Source of the DNA: Winogradskyella sp. MH6
GTDB taxonomy: Bacteria; Bacteroidota; Bacteroidia; Flavobacteriales; Flavobacteriaceae
DNA: 64,000 nt
NCBI RefSeq assembly: GCF_022810765.1
Contig: NZ_CP094494.1
Coordinates: forward strand, 1,054,001 to 1,118,000
Direction: 5' to 3'
In this document: piece by piece, positions 52,212-62,039 of the stretch
Layout: each line of letters begins with the position of its first letter
Position numbering within the stretch: position 1 is the stretch's first letter
Notes under the pieces: model-generated
What the model was told of the DNA's origin: nothing
The model's database searches: none
The model's input: only the letters and a program-made list of their open reading frames with translations
Translations under genes and position numbers: made by a program

Positions 52212-53174
52212 ATGTCTTCTAAAATATTAATCATAGGTGCCTGTGGACAAATAGGCACAGAACTCACCGCCAAGCTTAGAGAGATACATGGTGTTGAGAA
52301 TGTTATTGCCAGCGATATCAATACCAGAAAATTAGATTTAGTCAATTCAGGTCCTTTTGAGATTATTGATGCCAAAAATTTTAATGCAATTAAAGATTGT
52401 TGTATCAATCACAATATAGACACTGTTTATCTTATGGCTGCACTTTTGAGTGCAACTGGAGAAAAATATCCTATGGAAGCTTGGGATCTTAACATGAATT
52501 CGCTTTTTCATGTTTTAAATTTAGCCAAAGAAGGCACCATTAAAAAAGTGTATTGGCCTAGTAGTATTGCTGTTTTTGGGCCAACCACACCTAGAGACCA
52601 TACACCTCAACATACCATTTGCGAACCAACAACTGTATATGGTATCACTAAACAAGTTGGTGAACGCTGGTGCGAGTACTACTATAAAAAATATGGTGTT
52701 GATGTGAGGAGTATTCGTTATCCTGGTATTATAAGTCATAAAGCAATGCCTGGTGGTGGCACAACAGATTATGCCGTTGAAATTTATCATGAAGCCATTA
52801 AAACTGGTAAATATGAATGTTTCCTATCTGAAAACACAAGCTTACCAATGATGTTTATGGAAGACGCAATTAAAGCTACTGTAGACTTAATGGAAGCTCC
52901 GGCAGACAACCTAACCATTAGATCTTCTTATAACCTTTCGGCTATTTCTTTTACACCAAAAGAGATTTTTGAAAGTATAAAACGTCATATTGCAGACTTT
53001 GAAATAAGCTATAAACCAGATTTTAGACAAGATATTGCTGATAGTTGGCCTTCTTCTATCGATGATTCCATAGCGCGAAAAGACTGGAACTGGCAACACC
53101 ATTATGATTTGGATGCCATGACAGAAGAGATGCTAAATGAATTAAAGAAAAGATACAGTCATTATTCTACTTAA
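52212..53174 (+). CDS. L-threonine 3-dehydrogenase, SDR type
   Basis: 320 residues from ATG 52212, which gives the Rossmann start MSSKILIIGACGQIGTELTA. Extended SDR catalytic Tyr/Lys in TVYGITKQVGERW (near 140), and the family-specific IRYPGIISHKAMPGGGTTDY and SLPMMFMEDAIKATVDLMEA. Oxidises threonine to 2-amino-3-oxobutyrate with NAD, as the Flavobacterium frigidimaris and animal enzymes do. Cytosolic; single gene. Confidence 0.9.
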   Translation: MSSKILIIGACGQIGTELTAKLREIHGVENVIASDINTRKLDLVNSGPFEIIDAKNFNAIKDCCINHNIDTVYLMAALLSATGEKYPMEAWDLNMNSLFHVLNLAKEGTIKKVYWPSSIAVFGPTTPRDHTPQHTICEPTTVYGITKQVGERWCEYYYKKYGVDVRSIRYPGIISHKAMPGGGTTDYAVEIYHEAIKTGKYECFLSENTSLPMMFMEDAIKATVDLMEAPADNLTIRSSYNLSAISFTPKEIFESIKRHIADFEISYKPDFRQDIADSWPSSIDDSIARKDWNWQHHYDLDAMTEEMLNELKKRYSHYST

Positions 53175-53221
53175 CATGTAGTTGATATAAATTTATTATC
53201 TTGGGCGCTTTAATACCTCAA

Positions 53222-55267
53222 ATGTTTGCAAAAGTCAGAAAAAGAGAGGTCTTAATCCCTTTTTTTTCTTTTATTTTTCTCAATCTTCTGGTTCTATTTT
53301 TATGGGATAAATCTATTACTGCTCAAAAATTAGCACTGCAGGAAAGGGTTAATAATTCAGGCGAACTCCTTTCTCAAAAGTTTCTTTCTATAATTAAAAG
53401 CGATATCCAAAGCTTAGAGAATTTAAAGTATAGGTTTGAGATTACCAATGGTGATTATTTTAATTATTGGGAATATGATGCTGAATTAATATTACAGCAA
53501 AACGCATCCTTTAAATTTATTGAATGGATCGATAACTTAATGATTATTCGCAAAATAAATCCAACTAAAGGTAATGAGGCTGCAATTGGGCTGGATATTT
53601 CTAAAATAGATTATCGACGTGACGAGTGGATTAAGCATAGCTTGGATGGCTCTACAAATATTACTCCATGGTCTAAAATGACTCAAGGCGGACATGCCTT
53701 TTTAGTAGATGTTCCTGTTTATTTTGATGGAGAATTTAAAGGCACGATAACGGCAGGTATGGATTTTAAGGAAAATCTGGATGCTTTTGCAGAAAACCTA
53801 TCTGATTACAGTATAGAAATTAGGGACGAAAACAACAGTGTATTTTATACTCAAAACCAATCTCAAAAAGAAGTTTCGAGCAAGGATTTCATGTATACCA
53901 ACATTTTGAAAATTGATAGTCTAGACAATCAAAACTGGTCTATTAAAGTTACTCCTGCTTCTGCGAGTTTTTTAAGTGACAAAAGCGCTTCTATAAATTA
54001 CATGCTTATTTTTGGTTTGGTATTATCTACTTTAATGAGTTTACTCATTTACTTCTATCTTAGAGCCAAATCAGAAAGTCTAAGAGCCATTAGAGCCAAT
54101 AAAAAGCTAGTAATAACTAACAAAAAACTAAGTAAACAGCGCAATAGAGCTGAAAAAGCGTCTAAGGCAAAAACAGAGTTTCTCTCAAATATGAGTCACG
54201 AAATAAGGACACCACTTAATGGTATTTTAGGTTTAATACAATTAATGAAGAACTCAAATAAGTCAGATAATTATGATCATTATATAGATTTAATGGATCA
54301 ATCTTCTAAAAACCTACTAGCCTTGGTAAATGACGTTTTGGAGATAGACAAAATTGAGTCTGGAGAAGCTAGTTTAAACGAGGTGGTTTTTAAACCTAGC
54401 AAAGCAATAGAAATATTGGTAAGTCAATTTAAAGACGGGTTTGAAGCCAAAAACCTTTATATAAATCTAAAATTAAATTCAAATTCAAACTTTTCTGTAA
54501 TTGGAGATGAAGGTAAACTCAATCAGATTATCATCAATCTTTTAAAAAATGCTTTAAAATTCACAACTTCTGGTGGAGCTACAGTGATTTATGAAGAAAC
54601 CTTAAAAAACGATAGCGTAAATATTAGTGTTAAAGTATCTGATACAGGTATTGGGATTCCAAAAAATACGCTTTCAAAAATTTTCAGAAGATTTACACAA
54701 GTAGATCAAGGCATTAAGAAGAAGCACGAAGGTAGTGGACTTGGTCTAGCTATATGCGAGAATTTAGTTGAGTTAATGGGTGGTAAAATTTCAGTAGAAA
54801 GTCAACTTAATGAAGGGAGCACATTTCAAGTTAATATACCTTTTAAACTATCAGATAAACAATCCCCAAAAATTACCAGCAGCAATATCTCCTATCTCAA
54901 CTTTAATGAACTAAAAGTCTTAGTTGTGGATGATAACAACATAAATGTTCTTGTATTAACGAAACTTCTGGAAAATCTTGGAGTAAAGTCGGACCATACC
55001 AACGATGGTATTTCTGCCGTTAAGATGGCAAAGAATAAGAAATATCAGCTTGTATTTATGGACATACACATGCCGCAGATGGACGGTTACGAAGCCACAC
55101 GACTTATAAAAGAGAATAATCACGAAGTGATAATTATAGGTCTCTCTGCCGATGTGACCAAACAAACCATAGACAAGTCTATAGAATTTGGCATGAAAGA
55201 TTACCTTGCCAAACCGCTATCCCAGCAAAAACTACAAAGTTTATTAATTAAATATTTCTCAAGTTAA
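53222..55267 (+). CDS. Hybrid sensor histidine kinase/response regulator
   Basis: 681 residues from ATG 53222 (a TTG at 53201 is in frame but less likely). TM1 about 14-32, a periplasmic CHASE/Cache-like sensor about 35-255 (FIEWIDNLMIIRKINPTKGN, HAFLVDVPVYFDGEFKGTIT), TM2 about 265-285, a coiled-coil, HisKA with FLSNMSHEIRTPLNGILG (phospho-His about 330), HATPase with NLLKNALKFT and GSGLGLAIC, and a C-terminal receiver (VVDDNNINV, phospho-Asp in FMDIHMPQMDGYE, LAKPLSQ). No separate response-regulator output; may signal through phosphorelay. Confidence 0.93.
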   Translation: MFAKVRKREVLIPFFSFIFLNLLVLFLWDKSITAQKLALQERVNNSGELLSQKFLSIIKSDIQSLENLKYRFEITNGDYFNYWEYDAELILQQNASFKFIEWIDNLMIIRKINPTKGNEAAIGLDISKIDYRRDEWIKHSLDGSTNITPWSKMTQGGHAFLVDVPVYFDGEFKGTITAGMDFKENLDAFAENLSDYSIEIRDENNSVFYTQNQSQKEVSSKDFMYTNILKIDSLDNQNWSIKVTPASASFLSDKSASINYMLIFGLVLSTLMSLLIYFYLRAKSESLRAIRANKKLVITNKKLSKQRNRAEKASKAKTEFLSNMSHEIRTPLNGILGLIQLMKNSNKSDNYDHYIDLMDQSSKNLLALVNDVLEIDKIESGEASLNEVVFKPSKAIEILVSQFKDGFEAKNLYINLKLNSNSNFSVIGDEGKLNQIIINLLKNALKFTTSGGATVIYEETLKNDSVNISVKVSDTGIGIPKNTLSKIFRRFTQVDQGIKKKHEGSGLGLAICENLVELMGGKISVESQLNEGSTFQVNIPFKLSDKQSPKITSSNISYLNFNELKVLVVDDNNINVLVLTKLLENLGVKSDHTNDGISAVKMAKNKKYQLVFMDIHMPQMDGYEATRLIKENNHEVIIIGLSADVTKQTIDKSIEFGMKDYLAKPLSQQKLQSLLIKYFSS

Positions 55268-55576
55268 AAAAGAGCTTATTGGCTTGAGTATACACCCGAT
55301 GAATCTTACTAAAATCTAAAGACACTCATATATATTTAAATTAAAGGTTTTGCATAACCTTCTATAAATCTTAAATTTAAACCTCATTATTTCATATATT
55401 TAAATGTTATGAGAAATTTAGCCTTAATTTTTTCCTTATCGCTATCCTTAATAAGCACATCTCAAAACAAAAGTGATGCTAACTGAACTGAAAAACAAGT
55501 ATCCTACAGAGGATTAACTAATAATAACATTATATACATCAATAATTCTATTTTAACTAATACTATTTAATCTTTC
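55268..55576. other. Intergenic stretch with a decayed secreted-protein start
   Basis: About 309 bases. It contains a 25-codon frame (55409-55486, MRNLALIFSLSLSLISTSQN...) that is a typical signal peptide followed by a premature stop, most likely the remnant of a secreted protein gene. Nothing else recognised. Confidence 0.5.
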
Positions 55577-56533
55577 ATGAAATCTATTTGTTTATTTTTC
55601 ATCTGCTATTCATTGTCTTTTATAATTAGCGCGCAAACATTTAAGGATAAAATATATGAAATCACTCACCCAAACTATAGTTACAAGGGCATAGATGTCA
55701 TTAATGATAAAAAGGTTATTGATGAGATGCAGGTCTTTGAGTATAAGTATGATAAACGTTCAAAGACGACTAACTATATTCCTGAAAAAAGAAGTCTCAA
55801 TAAATCTATAACTATCAAATACCTAAATAGTAATGTTATTGATTACAATGAGAAGAAAAATTATGACGTTGATGGTTATTATGAAGAATTTAATTATTCC
55901 TTTAGCTACGATTCGATTAATAACTTAAAGAAAATTACAAAGTCAAACCCCAAAGAAATCGAAAAGTTTGTATACTCTGAAAACATTGTTGAGATATTTA
56001 TTTTTAGTCCAAGAGATACTGTCAATCATAAAGGCATAATCAAATATCGGTTAAAGGATAATGGCTTAATTGAAAGCGAGACAACCCATAATGGATATGG
56101 CAGGTCAAATGGTGGTAATTTTTATGAGTACAACGAAAAAAACGATGTGATAAAACTAGATTCATATGGTGTGCATGTGGAAACTATATATGAATATGAT
56201 GAGTATGGTAATATAATAAGTGAAATGGCTTCTACTAGTAACGATTTAAACGATAATGTAACAAATAGTAAAGCAAAGTTTTTCTACGATTCTAAAAATT
56301 TACTTCAGAAAAAAGTCTATGGGATACGCCTTCATAATACTATTCTCTATACTTATGAAAATGGAAATTTAGTCAAAACACAACATTTTTATGAAGATAC
56401 CCAAATGAGTTATGAATTGTTAGAATACGATAGTTATGGTAATTGGATTAAAAAAAGTACTTTTTCACTTTTTAATGGTCCAAAAAATTTAGTTCTAGAT
56501 GCACTTATTATAAGAGAAATAAAATATAAATAA
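55577..56533 (+). CDS. Secreted protein with YD-like repeats
   Basis: 318 residues with signal peptide (about 1-20, SFIISAQ). Several units resemble degenerate RHS/YD repeats (YEYDEYGNIISEMASTSND, KFFYDSKNLLQKKVYG, LYTYENGNLVKTQHFYED, LLEYDSYGNWIKKSTF). Function unknown; surface or periplasmic. Followed by a terminator. Confidence 0.8.
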   Translation: MKSICLFFICYSLSFIISAQTFKDKIYEITHPNYSYKGIDVINDKKVIDEMQVFEYKYDKRSKTTNYIPEKRSLNKSITIKYLNSNVIDYNEKKNYDVDGYYEEFNYSFSYDSINNLKKITKSNPKEIEKFVYSENIVEIFIFSPRDTVNHKGIIKYRLKDNGLIESETTHNGYGRSNGGNFYEYNEKNDVIKLDSYGVHVETIYEYDEYGNIISEMASTSNDLNDNVTNSKAKFFYDSKNLLQKKVYGIRLHNTILYTYENGNLVKTQHFYEDTQMSYELLEYDSYGNWIKKSTFSLFNGPKNLVLDALIIREIKYK

Positions 56534-56560
56534 CTTCAATCTAGGAATTTACTTAAAATA

Positions 56561-56592
56561 AAAAAGCCTGATAAAATTATCAGGCTTTTTTT
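56561..56592. terminator. Terminator between YD-repeat gene and tRNA-Asn
   Basis: Stem GCCTGATA/TATCAGGC with loop AAAT, flanked by A-run and T-run; works in both directions. Confidence 0.9.
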
Positions 56593-56593
56593 G

Positions 56594-56667
56594 CTCCTCA
56601 GGTTGGGCTCGAACCAACGACCCTCTGATTAACAGTCAGATGCTCTAACCAACTGAGCTACTGAGGA
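56594..56667 (-). tRNA. tRNA-Asn(GTT), host copy
   Basis: Canonical cloverleaf: acceptor TCCTCAG/CTGAGGA, D-stem GCTC/GAGC, anticodon arm TCTGA-CTGTTAA-TCAGA, variable GGGTC, T-arm GTTGG-TTCGAGC-CCAAC. A normal, GC-richer host tRNA that contrasts with the AT-rich array copy at 21574. Confidence 0.96.
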
Positions 56668-56739
56668 AGGTATTTTTTCGCTTTAGCGAGCGCAAATATA
56701 AATTATTTTTTAATCTCTGCAATATGAAAACCTAATTTT

Positions 56740-58083
56740 TTATTTTGTTATTGCTTTAAATATATCGTTTCCGTTTGCAAACAACACTAAAGCTATTAAA
56801 ATAAAGAAGCCAACAATCTGTGCTCGCTCTAAGAATTTTTCACTTGGCTTACGACCAGATATCATTTCGTAGAGTAAAAACATTACGTGCCCTCCGTCTA
56901 AAGCAGGTATTGGTAGTAAATTAAGAATTGCCAACATAATTGATAAAAATGCTGTTAATCCCCAAAAATATGGCCAGCTCCATACTGGTGAAAATTGGTC
57001 GTAAATAGCTTTAAAACCACCTAAACCTTTATAAGCACCTGTACTTGGATTAAAAATAGCTTTTAATTGGTCACCATAGTTACTTATGGTTTTAGTAAAC
57101 TTTCTCCATCCTGCACCAAAACTTTCTCCGAAGCTGTACTCTTTTCTAAAAATATCATAGTATCCTAACTCTTCAAATCGTTTAGGATTGTTATAAGGTC
57201 TTATTCCTAGTTTACCATCCTTATCAAGCTGAAGTTCCATTGTAGAGGTTGTGTTATCTTCGTGAAGAATTTCGGCTGTTACACTTGTGCTTTTTAAGTC
57301 ACCTCTTACCTCGTCCAATTGGTCAAAATATTTTAAAGGCTTACCATTTATACTGGTTATAACATCACCTCTCTTTAATCCTTTCCCTTTGTTTAAAGAA
57401 GAATCAGCAACTTTACCTACCATAAACGGAATACGGTATTCAAAATTGGTTTTTACACCACTTGCAGAATATTGCCCTAAAAAATCTTCTGGTAAATTAA
57501 TAGTCTGTTCTTTACCATCTCTACTAATCGTAACAGATTGTGCTTTAATTAAGTTAAAACCAATATCAGAATCATTAATAATTGGCTCATCATTAATGGC
57601 TAAAACTTTATCACCAGTCTTAAAACCTAAATCACTTAATAACGGATTTTCTATAGAATAACCATCTTTTAAACTATCAACTTTTACATCCGAATCTCCA
57701 TAGGTAAAAGATATAGCAACATAAATAACATAAGCCAAAATAAAGTTTACTGTTACACCACCAAGCATAATAATAAGACGCTGCCATGCTGGTTTAGATC
57801 TAAATTCCCAAGGCTTTGGTGGCTGTGCCATTTGCTCCTTGTCCATGCTCTCATCTATCATTCCGGCAATTTTCACATAACCACCAAGAGGTAACCAACC
57901 AATACCGTAAACAGTATCTCCTATTTTCTTTTTGAAAAGCGAATACTTTACATCAAAGAAGAGGTAAAATTTTTCGACTTTAGTTTTAAAAAGTTTTGCT
58001 GGTATAAAGTGACCCAACTCGTGTAAGACGATAAGAAGGGATAAACTCAATAAGAATTGGGATATCTTAATTACAAATTCCAT
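56740..58083 (-). CDS. rseP: RseP-type site-2 intramembrane metalloprotease
   Basis: 447 residues. HELGH at 21-25 is the zinc motif in the first TM helix; LLPIPALDGGH (about 388-398) gives the third ligand Asp. Two PDZ domains lie between (around SLKDGYSIENPLLSDLGFKT and VADSSLNKGKGLKRGDVITS). Cleaves membrane anti-sigma factors and signal-peptide remnants in the inner membrane. FecR-type anti-sigma factors such as that at 5488 are possible substrates. Confidence 0.95.
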   Translation of the reverse strand: MEFVIKISQFLLSLSLLIVLHELGHFIPAKLFKTKVEKFYLFFDVKYSLFKKKIGDTVYGIGWLPLGGYVKIAGMIDESMDKEQMAQPPKPWEFRSKPAWQRLIIMLGGVTVNFILAYVIYVAISFTYGDSDVKVDSLKDGYSIENPLLSDLGFKTGDKVLAINDEPIINDSDIGFNLIKAQSVTISRDGKEQTINLPEDFLGQYSASGVKTNFEYRIPFMVGKVADSSLNKGKGLKRGDVITSINGKPLKYFDQLDEVRGDLKSTSVTAEILHEDNTTSTMELQLDKDGKLGIRPYNNPKRFEELGYYDIFRKEYSFGESFGAGWRKFTKTISNYGDQLKAIFNPSTGAYKGLGGFKAIYDQFSPVWSWPYFWGLTAFLSIMLAILNLLPIPALDGGHVMFLLYEMISGRKPSEKFLERAQIVGFFILIALVLFANGNDIFKAITK

Positions 58084-58277
58084 GTAGTCATTTTCAAATT
58101 TCGATTGACAAAAGTAATGTTTTCAAGGCATTTAGAAAATAAATGTATTTCTAATAAGAATATTTTTAACACGGAATTATAATTCACTGTGCTTCAAGGC
58201 TATATTTCTGTTAAAAATATTCAAGAAAATAAGCCTTAATCGTACCTTTGTAATTCTTAATTTTTGAAGCTGAATCT

Positions 58278-58952
58278 ATGTCTTTTCTTTCGTTTTTTAA
58301 AGAATATAAAAAGTTTGGAATCTTCTTTACAGTACTATCGCTCATTATATTAGCTGTAATTTATAATGTTTTAAATGTTCCTGCACCATTGCCTATTTAC
58401 CAACCTGCTATGGTAAGTGAAGAATTGGTAGATAGCACCATACAGCACCAAGCTAAATACCACAAAATAGCGGATTTTAGTCTAATTAATCAAAATGGTG
58501 AAATTATTACACAAGACACCTACAAAGACAAAATTTATGTTGCTGATTTCTTTTTTACAACGTGCCAAACTATCTGTCCTATTATGACGGATCATATGTA
58601 CCAAATACAAAAAGAAATCATTAGTGATGATGACATTATGCTACTCTCTCATTCCGTAACACCAAAAATTGATAGTGTTGCTCAACTAAAAAAGTATGCA
58701 AAAGAAAAAGGTGTTATTGATCGTAAATGGAACTTGGTTACTGGAGATAAAAAGCAAATCTATGAGTTAGCTAGAAAAAGTTATTTAGCCGTGAAAACTT
58801 ATGGTAATGGTGATGAGTATGATATGATACATACCGAAAACTTTATGCTTATTGATAAGAATCGTCAAATAAGAGGGTTTTATGATGGCACCAATCCTGA
58901 AGACATAGAAAAAATCCTTAATGACATCAAAATCCTTAAGCAAGAAGATTAA
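58278..58952 (+). CDS. SCO1/SenC-family copper chaperone
   Basis: 224 residues, one N-terminal TM anchor (about 14-33). Thioredoxin-like SCO domain with TTCQTICPIM (Cys96, Cys100, copper ligands) and a His in YDMIHTENFMLID (about 189). Delivers Cu to cytochrome oxidase or related enzymes in the periplasm. Followed, after 79 bases, by feoAB. Confidence 0.93.
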   Translation: MSFLSFFKEYKKFGIFFTVLSLIILAVIYNVLNVPAPLPIYQPAMVSEELVDSTIQHQAKYHKIADFSLINQNGEIITQDTYKDKIYVADFFFTTCQTICPIMTDHMYQIQKEIISDDDIMLLSHSVTPKIDSVAQLKKYAKEKGVIDRKWNLVTGDKKQIYELARKSYLAVKTYGNGDEYDMIHTENFMLIDKNRQIRGFYDGTNPEDIEKILNDIKILKQED

Positions 58953-59031
58953 ATTCTTCTAAAAGGGTTTTAAACACTTAATTTTTTACCTTACTTTTGC
59001 TTCTTTAAATTCAATCTAAATAAGGATAAGC

Positions 59032-59259
59032 TTGACACTTGCAGATTTAAAACGTGGAGAACAAGGCATTATTAAAGATGTATCCTCAATTCATATTCCA
59101 TTAAAACTTCTTGAAATGGGATGTTTACCTGGCAATGCTGTAGAATTGGTTCAAGTTGCACCTTTTGCAGATCCTATGTACCTCAATATTAACGGTACAC
59201 ACCTTGCTATAAGAAAAGAAACTGCAATACACATCGTAATAGAAATAGTAAATGGGTAA
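59032..59259 (+). CDS. feoA: FeoA, ferrous-iron transport accessory protein
   Basis: 75 residues with SH3-like fold (LKRGEQGIIKDV, LKLLEMGCLPGNAVELVQVA, YLNINGTHLAIRKETAIHI). Starts at TTG 59032, supported by an upstream purine run (TAAGGATAAG) and the absence of any closer ATG. Its stop overlaps feoB by 8 bases. Confidence 0.93.
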   Translation: MTLADLKRGEQGIIKDVSSIHIPLKLLEMGCLPGNAVELVQVAPFADPMYLNINGTHLAIRKETAIHIVIEIVNG

Positions 59260-61351
59260 GCAGATTAACGTTGCATTAATAGGAAATCCTAACACTGGTA
59301 AAACCTCTGTGTTTAATGCCTTAACAGGCTTAAACCAAAAAGTTGGTAACTATCCTGGTATTACCGTTGAAAAGAAAGAAGGGATTTGTAAACTGCCTCG
59401 AGGTGTTAAAGCACACATTATAGATTTACCCGGAACTTATAGCCTTAATGCTTCATCATTAGATGAAAATGTTGTAATAGAGCTGCTACTCAACAAAGAA
59501 CACAAAGATTTTCCAGATGTTGCTGTTGTTGTTAGTGATGTAGAAAACCTTAAACGTAATCTTTTATTATTTACTCAAATTAAGGATCTAGAAATACCAA
59601 GTATCTTGGTTATTAATATGTCTGATAGAATGGCATATAAAGGTATTTCTTTAGATATTCCTTATTTAGAAAAGCGACTTAATACTAAAATTGCACTTGT
59701 AAGCACCAGAAAGAATAGCGGAATTTCTGAACTAAAAGAATTAATCACTAACTATAAAGAGCTTTCTACAGAGCCTTGTATGAACGCTTCTGCTATTGAT
59801 GAAACTTATTTTAATAACCTCAGAAAAGCATTCCCAAATCAGCTATTATATAAATTATGGTTGGTCATTACACAAGATGTAAACTTTGGTAAAACCGACC
59901 GTAAAACAATTGAAGCAGTTTCAGATTTTAAAACAAAATCAAAAACAGATCTAAAACGTCTGCAACAAAAGGAAACTATAAAACGCTATCAATTCATCAA
60001 CGATACGCTAAAAAAAGGACAAACCATAGACCTTAAATCTGCAAAAGATTTACGAATTAAGTTTGATAGAATTTTGACGCACAAAGTTTGGGGCTACCTT
60101 ATTTTTGGCTTTATACTACTTACTATTTTTCAAGCTATTTATGACTGGTCTAGTGTACCAATGGATTTCATAGATAGCACATTTGCTTCACTAAGCGAAT
60201 GGACCAAAAGCATTTTACCAGAAGGAGCATTTACCAATTTATTAGCCGAAGGTATCATTCCAGGGTTAGGTGGAATCGTCATATTTATACCTCAAATCGC
60301 CTTTTTATTCCTGTTTATTTCCATTTTGGAGGAAAGCGGTTATATGAGTCGCGTGGTGTTTTTAATGGATCGTATTATGCGACGTTTTGGACTTAGCGGA
60401 AAGAGTGTAGTACCTTTAATGTCTGGTACTGCTTGTGCAATTCCTGCTATTATGGCAACACGTAATATTGAAAGTTGGAAAGAACGCCTCATCACTATTT
60501 TGGTAACTCCATTTACAACATGTTCTGCAAGACTGCCTGTTTATCTTATTATCATTTCATTGGTAATACCAGAAGGAAGAATTTTAGGATTAAGCTACCA
60601 AGCTCTTACCTTAATGCTATTGTATTTAATTGGTTTTGGTGCAGCCGTTGGCTCTGCTTGGATACTCAATAAGGTTTTAAAAATTAGAAGTAAATCTTTC
60701 TTTGTAGTTGAAATGCCTAATTACAAAGTCCCATTACTAAAAAATGTTGCACTTACGGTTTTAGAAAAAACAAAGGCTTTTGTATTTGGTGCTGGTAAGA
60801 TCATTTTGGCGATTTCAATTGTACTTTGGTTTTTAGCCTCTTATGGCCCTAGCGAAAATTTTAACAATGCCGAACAAATCGTAACCGAACAATATGCTTC
60901 GGATAATCTTTCTGAAGATGAATTACAGCAAAAAATAGCGTCGCACAAGTTAGAACACTCTTTTATAGGCATCACAGGAAGAGCCATAGAACCAGCTATT
61001 AGACCTTTAGGCTACGATTGGAAAATTGGCATTGCCATAGTATCATCTTTTGCAGCACGAGAAGTTTTTGTTGGTACGCTAGCCACGATTTATAGTGTTG
61101 GTAGTGACGAAGAAGAAACCATAAAAAACAGAATGGCAGGCGAAGTAAATCCTATTTTAGGAGGACCATTATTTAACTTTGCCTCAGGAATATCTTTACT
61201 ATTATTTTATGCCTTTGCAATGCAGTGTATGAGTACGCTTGCTATTGTAAAACGTGAAACTAATTCTTGGAAATGGCCACTTTATCAATTAGTGGTTATG
61301 AGTGCTTTTGCTTATATTGTAGCATTGGCTGCTTTTCAATTTTTGAAATAA
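59252..61351 (+). CDS. feoB: FeoB, ferrous-iron transporter
   Basis: 699 residues. N-terminal GTPase: GNPNTGKTS (G1, 11-19), IDLPGTYS (G3, near 58), NMSD (G4, near 122); then about eight TM helices with two Gate domains (GLGGIVIFIPQIAFLFLFIS, VVPLMSGTACAIPAIMATRN, ITILVTPFTTCSARLPVYL). Imports Fe2+ across the inner membrane. Overlaps feoA and is followed immediately by a 45-aa Cys-rich protein. Confidence 0.97.
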   Translation: MGKQINVALIGNPNTGKTSVFNALTGLNQKVGNYPGITVEKKEGICKLPRGVKAHIIDLPGTYSLNASSLDENVVIELLLNKEHKDFPDVAVVVSDVENLKRNLLLFTQIKDLEIPSILVINMSDRMAYKGISLDIPYLEKRLNTKIALVSTRKNSGISELKELITNYKELSTEPCMNASAIDETYFNNLRKAFPNQLLYKLWLVITQDVNFGKTDRKTIEAVSDFKTKSKTDLKRLQQKETIKRYQFINDTLKKGQTIDLKSAKDLRIKFDRILTHKVWGYLIFGFILLTIFQAIYDWSSVPMDFIDSTFASLSEWTKSILPEGAFTNLLAEGIIPGLGGIVIFIPQIAFLFLFISILEESGYMSRVVFLMDRIMRRFGLSGKSVVPLMSGTACAIPAIMATRNIESWKERLITILVTPFTTCSARLPVYLIIISLVIPEGRILGLSYQALTLMLLYLIGFGAAVGSAWILNKVLKIRSKSFFVVEMPNYKVPLLKNVALTVLEKTKAFVFGAGKIILAISIVLWFLASYGPSENFNNAEQIVTEQYASDNLSEDELQQKIASHKLEHSFIGITGRAIEPAIRPLGYDWKIGIAIVSSFAAREVFVGTLATIYSVGSDEEETIKNRMAGEVNPILGGPLFNFASGISLLLFYAFAMQCMSTLAIVKRETNSWKWPLYQLVVMSAFAYIVALAAFQFLK

Positions 61352-61489
61352 ATGAATGACATTATCCAAAATATACTAGTATTTTCAGCATTACTTATTG
61401 CTATAGGTTTTCTTGCTAGAAAATTCATTTGGAAGCCTAAGAAAACTAAGGCTAAATCTTGCGGAACAGATAGTTGCGGTTGCAACTAA
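61352..61489 (+). CDS. FeoB-associated Cys-rich membrane protein
   Basis: 45 residues: one TM helix (IIQNILVFSALLIAIGFLA), basic stretch, and a C-terminus SCGTDSCGCN. The small proteins that follow feoB in Bacteroidota have this form and may take the place of FeoC. Starts immediately after the feoB stop. Confidence 0.82.
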   Translation: MNDIIQNILVFSALLIAIGFLARKFIWKPKKTKAKSCGTDSCGCN

Positions 61490-61571
61490 TTTAAGCTCTT
61501 AACAACCAACCTTTATATTTTATTAATTTTTCTTTAATAAAATTTAATTACTTTTTTACTAATTTTGTCTG

Positions 61572-61970
61572 GTGAGCAAATTGATTTACATAGTATTATC
61601 AGGCATTATACTTATCCAGAGTTTTCAGATAAGCATAGATGATATTATGCAATTAGATGAACTCATTGAGCATGCTCAGTTTCACAAACAAGAATATGGT
61701 GATAACTTTTTTGTCTTCCTGTCTAAACACTATGGCAAACAAAAAGCGGAACATACCGAGCACAATCACAGAGAACAAAGCGACCACGAACAATTGCCTT
61801 TTCAATGTCAAGGTCACTACGTTTCAATTTTAGCTATTGTACAAATTCCTTTTCAACCTTCTGTTGATTCTTTTGAAATTACCACAACTTCTGAAGCTAA
61901 TTTTCATTATTTAAACCTATACGCTTCCTTAAGCGATACACAGCTTTTTCAACCACCAAAACACGCATAA
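61572..61970 (+). CDS. Small His-rich protein before the metal pump
   Basis: 132 residues starting at GTG 61572. N-terminal hydrophobic segment (about 4-18), then many His and Glu residues (IEHAQFHKQEYGDNFFVFLS, HYGKQKAEHTEHNHREQSDH, HYVSILAIV). Possibly a periplasmic metal-binding protein of the cus/czc operon; common upstream of CusA in Flavobacteriia. 69 bases before the pump gene. Confidence 0.78.
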   Translation: MSKLIYIVLSGIILIQSFQISIDDIMQLDELIEHAQFHKQEYGDNFFVFLSKHYGKQKAEHTEHNHREQSDHEQLPFQCQGHYVSILAIVQIPFQPSVDSFEITTTSEANFHYLNLYASLSDTQLFQPPKHA

Positions 61971-62039
61971 TTCATTAAAAACTCAGGTCTGATTTTTTAT
62001 TAAATCAGTCGTATTTAAATTTTTAATTAATTATGAATT